6,429 nucleotides of DNA from Bacillus pseudomycoides DSM 12442 (GCF_000161455.1 NZ_CM000745.1:430918-437346); one strand, 5' to 3'. Counted from the stretch's first letter, positions 1 through 5,128 are shown. The notes: generated from the sequence alone by a model not told the origin. Program-made: numbers and translations.

Positions 1-16
1 GTCGCTCAATGGCGAC
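1..16 (-). other. GTCGC/GCGAC stem-loop at the start of the P2 transcript
   Basis: A perfect 5-bp stem (1-5 with 12-16) encloses a 6-nt loop, placed exactly where the P2 transcript would begin. A related but weaker 4-bp stem (90-93 with 98-101) sits at the start of the P1 transcript. These are probably conserved rRNA leader elements. There is no T-run, so they are not terminators. Confidence 0.45.
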
Positions 17-22
17 TCCCTT

Positions 23-51
23 ATGTTAACACCTTCATTTTTCCATGTCAA
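23..51 (-). promoter_or_regulatory. rRNA-type promoter P2 (downstream of the tandem pair)
   Basis: On the minus strand a perfect -35 TTGACA (51-46) is separated by 17 nt from TAACAT (28-23). The likely start is a G at 16-18, followed by a GTCGC leader. A GTCGC tract close to the start is, from memory, also a feature of B. subtilis rrn leaders. By synteny the target is an rRNA operon, possibly preceded by a ygxA-like gene as in B. subtilis rrnD; the window does not decide between them. Confidence 0.75.
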
Positions 52-109
52 CTAAGTTTTTTAATTTCTTTTTTTCGCTTTCTGCCGTTTCGCATCAGCG
101 ACGGTTATT

Positions 110-138
110 AATATATCATGCAGTTTATACATGGTCAA
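110..138 (-). promoter_or_regulatory. rRNA-type promoter P1 (upstream of the tandem pair)
   Basis: Read on the minus strand, TTGACC (138-133) is followed after exactly 17 nt by TATATT (115-110), each 5 of 6 to the SigA consensus. An A/T-rich stretch lies directly upstream (about 139-160) and could act as an UP element. The likely start is a G near 102, leading into CGTCGCTGATGCG. Together with P2 about 87 bp downstream, this tandem arrangement is what Bacillus rRNA operons show. The transcript leaves the window at position 1, so the gene driven is not visible. Confidence 0.72.
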
Positions 139-232
139 TACTTTTCATAAAAAAATTTCACATCCCGTTTATTTCTTTTTTTCATCATTTTAACAAACCC
201 CACTTCTTTTAAATCAAAAATTCAAAATTTTA

Positions 233-241
233 TGTTATATT
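233..241 (+). promoter_or_regulatory. Candidate extended -10 promoter of ygzB
   Basis: TG (233-234), one base, then TATATT (236-241) forms an extended -10 element. No recognisable -35 lies 16-18 nt upstream. The predicted start near 248 would give a very short leader, with the ribosome binding site at 250-254. This is the best candidate in the gap, but it rests on one motif. Confidence 0.35.
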
Positions 242-264
242 ATTCCTATAGGAGCGTGATGGGA

Positions 265-621
265 ATGGGGATTAAATATTCGAACAAAATCAATAAAATT
301 CGAACCTTTGCATTAAGTTTAGTATTTATCGGACTCTTCATTGCATACTTAGGCGTATTTTTTCGCGAAAATATTATTATTATGACCATTTTTATGATGG
401 TTGGCTTTTTAGCAGTTATCGCTAGCACCGTCGTTTACTTTTGGATTGGTATGTTATCTACAAAAACCGTACAAATCATTTGCCCAAGTTGTAACAAACC
501 TACCAAAATGCTCGGCCGAGTAGACGCATGTATGCATTGCAATCAACCCTTAACGCTTGATCGTAATTTAGAAGGAAAAGAGTTTGATGAGAGGTATAAT
601 AAAAAGAGCTATAAAGCATAA
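265..621 (+). CDS. ygzB: YgzB family protein (UPF0295 / DUF2614), small membrane protein with zinc-ribbon-like tail
   Basis: Function is unknown. The 118-residue protein has two hydrophobic segments (about 13-33 and 37-62), so it is probably anchored in the membrane as a hairpin. A C-terminal domain follows with two cysteine pairs, CPSC (73, 76) and CMHC (89, 92), spaced as in a zinc ribbon. The charged tail ends in NKKSYKA. I recognise it as UPF0295/YgzB, whose B. cereus members I recall at about 118 residues starting M-x-IKYSNK; that favours the ATG at 265. An ATG two codons upstream (259) is only 4 nt from GGAG (251-254), whereas 265 is 10 nt away, so spacing alone does not settle the start. 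The gene converges with perR, and both end at the same inverted repeat. The same convergent pair occurs in B. subtilis. Confidence 0.9.
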   Translation: MGIKYSNKINKIRTFALSLVFIGLFIAYLGVFFRENIIIMTIFMMVGFLAVIASTVVYFWIGMLSTKTVQIICPSCNKPTKMLGRVDACMHCNQPLTLDRNLEGKEFDERYNKKSYKA

Positions 622-630
622 AATGGAGTT

Positions 631-684
631 TATATAATAAAGAAAGAGGTCAACGTAACCGTTGACCTCTTTCTTTATTATATA
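631..684. terminator. Shared bidirectional terminator between ygzB and perR
   Basis: The left arm 631-655 and right arm 660-684 are exact reverse complements over 25 bp, with a 4-nt loop (TAAC). The inner part GGTCAACG/CGTTGACC is GC-containing. The outer part is A-rich on one arm and T-rich on the other, so on either strand the 3' arm ends in CTCTTTCTTTATTATATA, giving a U-rich tract. It begins 9 nt after the ygzB stop and touches the perR stop codon at 685-687, so it can serve both convergent transcripts. Confidence 0.9.
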
Positions 685-1113
685 TTACGCCTTATGACAT
701 TCTGGACATACGCCATAAATCTCTAAACGATGACTATTAATAACAAAGCCGGTTGCTTTCACAGCTTCATCTTCAAGTTTTTCCAAACCTCCATAAGGAA
801 AATCAACAATCTTACCACACTTTTCACAAATTACATGGTAATGCTGACTTGTAACATAATCAAATCTACTTGAAGCGTCTCCATAAGTTAATTCCTTAAC
901 AAGCCCAACTTCTTTAAATACACGTAAGTTATTATAAACAGTTGCAACGCTCATATTTGGAAACTTACCTTCTAACGCTTTATAAATTTCATCCGCTGTT
1001 GGGTGCGTCATAGATTCCACAAGGTACTCTAAAATAGCATGACGCTGTGGAGTAATGCGTACACCCGTATTTTTCAGCATTTCTAGCGCTTCTTTTAATT
1101 CTTCTTTGACCAC
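685..1113 (-). CDS. perR: Peroxide-responsive repressor PerR (Fur family)
   Basis: PerR is a cytosolic metal-dependent repressor of peroxide-defence genes. With iron bound, H2O2 oxidises its histidine ligands and it leaves DNA. From the chosen GTG start the protein has 142 residues: an N-terminal winged helix (recognition region around NMSVATVYNNLRVF) and a C-terminal dimerisation domain. The B. subtilis PerR ligands are all present at the same numbers: H37, D85, H91, H93 and D104 for Fe/Mn, and C96, C99, C136 and C139 for structural zinc. An ATG two codons upstream (1119) lies only 3 nt from the GGGG of the ribosome binding site GGGGTG, whereas the GTG at 1113 is 9 nt away and aligns without gap to B. 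subtilis PerR, so I prefer the GTG. A Per box lies in its promoter, implying autorepression. Fur, Zur and Mur are less likely: the ASSRFD region and Asp85 are PerR-like. Confidence 0.96.
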   Translation of the reverse strand: MVKEELKEALEMLKNTGVRITPQRHAILEYLVESMTHPTADEIYKALEGKFPNMSVATVYNNLRVFKEVGLVKELTYGDASSRFDYVTSQHYHVICEKCGKIVDFPYGGLEKLEDEAVKATGFVINSHRLEIYGVCPECHKA

Positions 1114-1147
1114 CGTCATGCACCCCGATTCTATACGGATTATTATT

Positions 1148-1162
1148 TTATAATTCTTATAA
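1148..1162. promoter_or_regulatory. Per box (PerR operator) upstream of perR
   Basis: TTATAATTCTTATAA matches the Per box consensus TTATAATNATTATAA at every specified base except one (C for A at position 9). It is a 7-1-7 inverted repeat with a single mismatch. It overlaps the predicted perR -10 region, where a bound repressor would block RNA polymerase. perR autoregulation is established in B. subtilis. Confidence 0.85.
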
Positions 1163-1186
1163 AGAGTGTACTCCTTTTCTTGTCAA
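1156..1186 (-). promoter_or_regulatory. perR promoter, SigA-type
   Basis: On the minus strand a perfect -35 TTGACA (1186-1181) is followed by TATAAG (1161-1156) after 19 nt, or TTTATA (1163-1158) after 17 nt. The exact -10 is uncertain, but both choices lie within or at the edge of the Per box. A second TTGACG (1193-1188) sits just upstream of the -35. Confidence 0.6.
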
Positions 1187-1276
1187 TCGTCAATATTTCT
1201 ACTATAACTGTGTAGTTTATTTTTCATCTAACCTTATTCTTATGTATATTTGTCCTTCCTTTATACATTTACATAG

Positions 1277-1301
1277 AAAAAAGTGCGAAATAATCGCACT
1301 T
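1277..1301 (-). terminator. Rho-independent terminator downstream of bcp
   Basis: Read on the minus strand, AAGTGCGA (1301-1294), a 5-nt loop and TCGCACTT (1288-1281) form a perfect 8-bp stem. It runs into TTTT (1280-1277), giving six consecutive T with the stem end. It lies 130 nt past the bcp stop and about 90 bp before the perR promoter, so it separates bcp from perR transcription. On the plus strand no T-run follows, so it acts in one direction. Confidence 0.85.
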
Positions 1302-1431
1302 GGAATACTATCATCTGAGGAGGTATGCCCTACCCTCTTAATGTATGAAACATCAGCACAAGTGTATAGACATATGCCTCATAGTAATTACATCATAATA
1401 AATTCCCTTCAGTTCTTGCTTATGCAGAACC
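1302..1431 (-). other. Structured 3' untranslated region of bcp, no gene seen
   Basis: This 130-nt stretch between the bcp stop and its terminator contains no convincing reading frame on either strand. Two stem-loops can be drawn: GTTCT and GC (1412-1416, 1418-1419) pairing with GC and AGAAC (1424-1430), with one bulged base; and GAG plus GGTA (1317-1319, 1322-1325) pairing with TACC plus CTC (1331-1337), with a 2-nt bulge. With the terminator hairpin this makes three structures in one 3' tail. No known riboswitch or repeat family was recognised. Confidence 0.35.
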
Positions 1432-1887
1432 TTAATCTAAATAAGAAAGGATGTCTTCGATATGCCCTTTCACTTTTACTTTACGCCATTCTTTTACTAG
1501 TTCACCATCTTTATTAATAAGAAACGTAGATCTTTCAATTCCCATGTACTCTTTTCCGAAATTCTTTTTCAGCTTCCATACATCATATAGTTCCGCCACT
1601 TTATGATCTTCATCTACTAAAAGTAAGAATGGCAAATCATGCTTTTCAATAAATTTTAAATGTCTATTCACTGGATCTGGACTTATACCAAGTATAACCG
1701 TATCTTTTTCTTGAAATAATCCGTATGCATCTCGGAAATCACACGCTTCTGTTGTACAGCCTGGTGTCATATCTTTCGGATAAAAATATAGTGCTACATT
1801 TTTCCCGTGAAAGTCCGATAGCTTAACCTGCTCTCCGTTACTTCCTTCTAGTGTAAAATCCGGTGCCATTTCTCCTACTGCGACCAT
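1432..1887 (-). CDS. bcp: Thioredoxin-dependent thiol peroxidase, Bcp/PrxQ type peroxiredoxin
   Basis: This cytosolic peroxiredoxin reduces H2O2 and organic hydroperoxides and is recycled by thioredoxin. The 151-residue protein has the usual length and the thioredoxin fold of the AhpC/TSA superfamily. The active-site segment TPGCTTEACDF carries the peroxidatic Cys44 (P-x-x-x-T/S-x-x-C context in YPKDMTPGC) and the likely resolving Cys49 five residues later, the PrxQ arrangement also seen in E. coli BCP. The start is the ATG at 1887, 8 nt after GGAG (1899-1896). A GTG three codons upstream (1896) overlaps that ribosome binding site and is rejected. It is called ygaF in B. subtilis, where it also precedes perR. 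It has its own terminator and probably its own promoter. Confidence 0.95.
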   Translation of the reverse strand: MVAVGEMAPDFTLEGSNGEQVKLSDFHGKNVALYFYPKDMTPGCTTEACDFRDAYGLFQEKDTVILGISPDPVNRHLKFIEKHDLPFLLLVDEDHKVAELYDVWKLKKNFGKEYMGIERSTFLINKDGELVKEWRKVKVKGHIEDILSYLD

Positions 1888-1914
1888 CTTTATCACTCCT
1901 TGTCTTTTCCTTCT

Positions 1915-1923
1915 ACTATAACA
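1915..1923 (-). promoter_or_regulatory. Candidate extended -10 promoter of bcp
   Basis: On the minus strand TG (1923-1922), one base, and TATAGT (1920-1915) make an extended -10 element, 5 of 6 in the hexamer. The -35 position, 17 nt upstream, reads ATGAAA, which is poor. It lies about 28 nt upstream of the bcp start, just beyond the channel gene stop. The match is suggestive only. Confidence 0.4.
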
Positions 1924-1931
1924 AATGTTAT
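1918..1931. promoter_or_regulatory. 14-bp perfect palindrome overlapping the bcp -10
   Basis: ATAACA (1918-1923), two A, then TGTTAT (1926-1931) is a perfect 6-2-6 inverted repeat overlapping the predicted -10. The position is typical of a repressor site. It is not a Per box: the half-sites and the spacing differ. In AT-rich DNA a chance palindrome is possible. Confidence 0.3.
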
Positions 1932-1932
1932 C

Positions 1933-2337
1933 TCATTTTTCATTGTCTATCACTGTTCGAACTACGAATGCAAACGGCAATGTATATCCAATCAACGCTT
2001 CAATAATTGCAATCCAGCGTCCGATTCCAACAGGAGTTACATCACCATATCCAACAGATAATAAAGTAACCGCACTAAAATATAAGCATACTTCTACCAG
2101 TTGGAAAGAATGGACAGTTAAACTTTCTCCGTCTTCTCTTAAGACGGCAAATCCACTTTCCTCTAATACAACATAACTTAATCCAAATGCGATAAGCACC
2201 GTTGTGTAAATTAGAAATAATGAAGTTAGGTTATACAAGGAAAAGAAACGCTTCGAATCTGAGTATGAGCTCCATAATATTTGAATACTCCTTAACACAG
2301 CAATGGCTGAAATTAATAAAATAAGTCCCCATAACAT
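1933..2337 (-). CDS. Small potassium-channel-like membrane protein (two-TM pore domain, no regulatory domain)
   Basis: Probably an ion channel subunit of the Ion_trans_2 type in the cell membrane. The 134-residue protein has hydrophobic segments at about 2-22, 37-58 and 107-128, and a re-entrant pore region before the selectivity filter S94-V95-G96-Y97-G98-D99. This closely matches the TVGYGD signature of K+ channels. The pore-forming unit is the last two helices; the first helix is extra. There is no RCK/TrkA_N domain, so gating by a cytoplasmic ligand is not indicated. The start is the ATG at 2337: the upstream GTG at 2346 is inside the ribosome binding site GAGGTGGAGG, leaving 8 nt from GAGG (2349-2346) to the ATG. 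It lies 76 nt after permease 2414-3199 with no terminator visible between, so co-transcription is possible. K+ selectivity is inferred from the filter only. Confidence 0.85.
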   Translation of the reverse strand: MLWGLILLISAIAVLRSIQILWSSYSDSKRFFSLYNLTSLFLIYTTVLIAFGLSYVVLEESGFAVLREDGESLTVHSFQLVEVCLYFSAVTLLSVGYGDVTPVGIGRWIAIIEALIGYTLPFAFVVRTVIDNEK

Positions 2338-2345
2338 GTCCTCCA

Positions 2346-2366
2346 CCTCATCCTATATGTATGAGG
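2346..2366 (-). promoter_or_regulatory. Stem-loop covering the channel gene ribosome binding site
   Basis: On the minus strand CCTCAT (2366-2361) can pair perfectly with ATGAGG (2351-2346) around a 9-nt loop. The second arm contains the GAGG that precedes the channel ATG by 8 nt, so the structure would mask it. Six base pairs is modest, and a second GGAGG (2344-2340) remains free but sits only 2 nt from the ATG. Confidence 0.3.
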
Positions 2367-2413
2367 ACAAAGAACAATTTATCCCACAGTAGATGAAACT
2401 TGTATATCTGTCG

Positions 2414-3199
2414 TTAGTTTCCCGCACCGCGGTATTTCTTCACTCCAAAATTCCAAAGCGTGATTGCAATTGTAAAACAAATTACACCAACAAACGGTGT
2501 CGCAAACGCATAACTGTTCCATTCTGTCTTTCTAAGAAAATACGCCGCTGGATATACACCAACAAATGCAAATGGTAAGACAAACGTTAAAACAAACCGG
2601 ATCACACGGTTATAAATATTTACAGGATATCGCCCATAATTCCCAATGTTATACATCAATGGCATAATAGAGCTTTTTGCATCTGACCAAAAGCCAATAC
2701 TTGCAAGTGTCACAAATATCCCGCCATATACAAGGGCACCTCCAGCTACCATGAACAAGAAAAGAAAGAAATCGTACCAATAAAAGGATAATTGAAGCTG
2801 CACTGACGCATATCCCATTACAATAATCCCAGTAACTGCACCAATCAAAGACTCCAGTTCCATTCGCTCTAATATAATTTGGAATAAACTATGAATCGGT
2901 CTTGTTAAAACACGATCCATTTCTCCCTTAATAATGTATCGATCATTAAAATCCCATATATTAAAGAAAGCAGAAAAGATAGCAAATGGTACTAAGAAAA
3001 AGCCATAAATAAAAATAACTTCTTCTCGGCTCCATCCCTTTAATGCTTGTGTATGTCCGAAAACAACAAGAATAAAAATTAAGTTAACAGCTTGGAGTAG
3101 TAAATCAGATAATAATCCAACGATAAAATCGCCGCGATACTCTAGTTTAGTTTTTATATATTGGCTTGCATATTGCAAAAACAGTTTTATATACAGCAT
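2414..3199 (-). CDS. ABC-2 type exporter permease subunit (COG3694 / ABC2_membrane_6 type)
   Basis: Membrane subunit of the exporter encoded with the next two genes. The 261 residues contain about six hydrophobic segments (roughly 24-47, 60-82, 117-135, 142-170, 198-222, 230-252), as expected for an ABC-2 permease. A cytoplasmic motif GEMDRVLTRP (92-101) parallels EGRVAVELIRP in the partner permease; it is the region typical of this pair and probably contacts the ATPase. The start is the ATG at 3199, 8 nt after a GGGGG ribosome binding site (about 3212-3208) and 4 nt past the stop of the upstream permease. A TTG at 3220 would lie inside the upstream gene and ahead of the ribosome binding site, and is rejected. 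Substrate unknown. Confidence 0.87.
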   Translation of the reverse strand: MLYIKLFLQYASQYIKTKLEYRGDFIVGLLSDLLLQAVNLIFILVVFGHTQALKGWSREEVIFIYGFFLVPFAIFSAFFNIWDFNDRYIIKGEMDRVLTRPIHSLFQIILERMELESLIGAVTGIIVMGYASVQLQLSFYWYDFFLFLFMVAGGALVYGGIFVTLASIGFWSDAKSSIMPLMYNIGNYGRYPVNIYNRVIRFVLTFVLPFAFVGVYPAAYFLRKTEWNSYAFATPFVGVICFTIAITLWNFGVKKYRGAGN

Positions 3200-3203
3200 C
3201 TCA

Positions 3204-3995
3204 TCATCCCCCTTGTACAATTAGGCGTTTTCTCGCCGTTTTCCACATCAGCACAATTGGAACAATAAGTACGACTGCCCAAATCATTTGAAATAATAAA
3301 GCCTGATACAACTTACTTCCTTGTATTCCTTCAGAGAAAATCATACTCGGAATATAACTGATTGCTTGAAATGGCAAAAACACCATCGCTTTTTGTGCCC
3401 ATAGAGGATAAAAGCTAATGGGTAGTAATAAACCTGAAAATAAATCAATAACCACACGTTTTGCATACATAATTCCACTATTATTAAATAAGAAAAAAGT
3501 AAGCATGCCTGTCATTAAATTAATTTGCGTATTAATAATAAAACTGAAAACTAACGACAGAAAAAAATATAACCACGTTTGAAAATTGGTTGTAATTTGT
3601 AACGAGAATAAAAGTGTAACAATGATCATACCGGGAATAGAAAAGAATGCAAAACGGAAGATCCCCTCTCCAAGACCTTGCATAACTTTCATTCCTAAGT
3701 AGTTATATGGACGAATTAATTCAACAGCTACACGTCCCTCTTGAATTTCCATCGCAATTTCTCTGTCAATATTATTAAAATAAAAAGCGCGAGCCATCCA
3801 CGCGATGGCAATGTAGGTTGTCATTTGAGAAATCGATAAACTTTCGATATTCTCTTTCCCACTGTAAATAGCTTGCCATAAAAAATAATACGCTCCGATG
3901 TTAATCGTATAAATTAAAATTCCACTATAGTAATTTGTCCGATAAGCAAGCATCATTAAAAAACGAATACGAATCATTTCAATATACTTACCCAT
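3204..3995 (-). CDS. ABC-2 type exporter permease subunit (COG4587 / ABC2_membrane_6 type)
   Basis: Second membrane subunit of the same exporter, 263 residues with about six hydrophobic segments (roughly 22-44, 56-73, 114-133, 141-170, 181-200, 232-252). The motif IQEGRVAVELIRPYN (84-98) is the counterpart of the GEMDRVLTRP region in the other permease, so the two look like distant paralogues that would pair as a heterodimer. The ATG at 3995 overlaps the end of the ATPase gene by 8 bp, and its ribosome binding site GAGGG lies inside that gene, 8 nt away: tight translational coupling. Several Arg/Lys follow the last helix (TARKRL), consistent with a cytoplasmic C-terminus. Substrate unknown. 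Confidence 0.87.
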   Translation of the reverse strand: MGKYIEMIRIRFLMMLAYRTNYYSGILIYTINIGAYYFLWQAIYSGKENIESLSISQMTTYIAIAWMARAFYFNNIDREIAMEIQEGRVAVELIRPYNYLGMKVMQGLGEGIFRFAFFSIPGMIIVTLLFSLQITTNFQTWLYFFLSLVFSFIINTQINLMTGMLTFFLFNNSGIMYAKRVVIDLFSGLLLPISFYPLWAQKAMVFLPFQAISYIPSMIFSEGIQGSKLYQALLFQMIWAVVLIVPIVLMWKTARKRLIVQGG

Positions 3996-5001
3996 GAATC
4001 ATACCCTCTTCATAAATATTACGGATAATTTCTTCTGTCGACACTTCATTAATTTTTAAATCTTTAATTTGAAAGGCTTGGACTACTTTGGAAATAAGCA
4101 TAGAAATTATAACTTCTTCATTGGGTATTTTCGCAATCCATGTATATTCTTCTTTCCCTTGTGACCAAACTACATGATTATCCGGCATTAGCATTAACAG
4201 TTGTTGATATGAAACTGGTGCTGTAAATTGAAAATGTATTTCTTTTTCTGCTCCCCACTGCGAACGAAGCTTTTCTAATGATCCATCATACATAATGTTT
4301 CCTTCATCCAGCATAATAACGCGTTCACATAACGCTTCAATATCAGTAATATCATGTGTTGTTAATAAAATTGTTGTTTTATAACGTTCATTCATTTCCT
4401 TTAAAAACTCACGGATTTTTAATTTTACGAGAACGTCTAGTCCAATCGTTGGTTCATCTAAAAATAAAAGCGGTGGATTATGAATTAACGCTGCTGCTAA
4501 TTCACAACGCATTCGTTGACCAAGCGACAATTTACGCACCGGTTTATCTAGCAATGGTCCAATATCTAGTGTTTCAATGACATGCTCCATATGTTCCTTA
4601 TACTGCCTATCAGATACACCATACACTTTTTTTAATAAACGAAATGATTCTTGTACCGCAATATCCCACCAAAGCTGTGAACGCTGACCAAATACAACAC
4701 CAATTGTTTTCACAAACTCTTCTCGCTGTTTATGTGGATTCATGCCATTTACTGTAATTTGACCAGACGTCGGTGTTAAAATTCCGGTTAACATTTTAAT
4801 TGTCGTTGATTTACCCGCACCATTCTCACCAATATAACCAACCATTTCACCTTGATTTACAGTAAACGAAACATCATTCACTGCTGGCACTATTTTATAA
4901 TTACGATTTAATAAATCGCGAAACGCACCTTTTAAACCAGAGCGGCTTGAATATGCTGTAAATTCTTTACGTAATCCTTGTACTTCAATTACCGATTTCA
5001 T
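3988..5001 (-). CDS. ABC exporter ATP-binding subunit (COG4586 type)
   Basis: Cytoplasmic ATPase that powers export through the two downstream permeases. Its 337 residues contain a full nucleotide-binding domain: Walker A GENGAGKST (58-66), Q-loop Q106 in FGQRSQLWWD, signature LSLGQ (158-162, a variant of LSGGQ), Walker B LLFLDEP (178-184) and switch H216 in TTHD. A linker at about 14-38, ahead of the first core strand, and the QRSQLWWD segment are typical of COG4586 ATPases as I recall them. The C-terminal 90 residues form an accessory domain without catalytic motifs. The ATG at 5001 is 7 nt after GGGGG. First gene of the operon. A COG4586-type exporter in Synechocystis has been linked to viologen resistance, but no substrate can be assigned here. 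A natA or bcrA identity is less likely because the membrane partners are two separate ABC2_membrane_6-type proteins. Confidence 0.92.
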   Translation of the reverse strand: MKSVIEVQGLRKEFTAYSSRSGLKGAFRDLLNRNYKIVPAVNDVSFTVNQGEMVGYIGENGAGKSTTIKMLTGILTPTSGQITVNGMNPHKQREEFVKTIGVVFGQRSQLWWDIAVQESFRLLKKVYGVSDRQYKEHMEHVIETLDIGPLLDKPVRKLSLGQRMRCELAAALIHNPPLLFLDEPTIGLDVLVKLKIREFLKEMNERYKTTILLTTHDITDIEALCERVIMLDEGNIMYDGSLEKLRSQWGAEKEIHFQFTAPVSYQQLLMLMPDNHVVWSQGKEEYTWIAKIPNEEVIISMLISKVVQAFQIKDLKINEVSTEEIIRNIYEEGMIHG

Positions 5002-5128
5002 AATCGGACCCCCTTCCTCGATACCACAACGAATAGTTTACCCAACTGCCCTTCCTATCACAAACAATACGTCTTTTTGAAAAACATGTTAGAATAATAC
5101 ATAGATTTTTGTAAGGAGATGAATTGTA
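5002..5128. other. Divergent intergenic region between the ABC operon and hemL
   Basis: This 127-bp region must hold the starts of two divergent transcripts. A candidate promoter is visible only toward hemL. Toward the ABC operon I see a strong ribosome binding site (GGGGG at 5009-5013 read on minus) but no convincing -35/-10 pair. TTGTTT near 5066 lacks a good partner. Confidence 0.5.
5087..5095 (+). promoter_or_regulatory. Candidate extended -10 promoter of hemL
   Basis: TG (5087-5088), one base, then TAGAAT (5090-5095), 5 of 6 to consensus, forms an extended -10. No -35 is visible at 16-18 nt. TTGAAA (5077-5082) is too close for this -10; it could pair with TAGATT (5102-5107) at a long 19-nt spacing instead. 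The start would be near 5102, giving a leader of about 27 nt. Confidence 0.4.

Noticed and set aside
1..16. Terminator at the left edge
   Set aside because: The 5-bp stem has no T-run on either strand and sits at the predicted start of the P2 transcript, so it is better read as an rRNA leader element.
1242..1517. 91-codon plus-strand reading frame between perR and bcp
   Set aside because: Its 3' third is antisense to the bcp coding region, it runs through the terminator hairpin of bcp, it has no properly spaced ribosome binding site, and its product resembles no family I know. The GAGGAGGT at 1317-1324 directly abuts an ATG in another frame that stops after 7 codons.
1909..1923. Possible Per box at the bcp promoter
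   Set aside because: Only one half-site resembles the consensus; the actual symmetry there is a different 6-2-6 palindrome.
1925..2176. 83-codon plus-strand reading frame
   Set aside because: Entirely antisense to the channel gene, whose K+ filter motif and membrane pattern show the minus strand is the coding one.
4356..4580. Plus-strand reading frame within the ABC ATPase gene
   Set aside because: It lies opposite the ATPase signature and Walker B regions, which are clearly coding on minus; no ribosome binding site or family resemblance.
5089..5103. Per box-like sequence at the hemL promoter (TTAGAATAATACATA)
   Set aside because: The left half is close to the Per box but the right half is not, and overall only 9 of the 14 specified positions match, which is expected by chance in AT-rich DNA.
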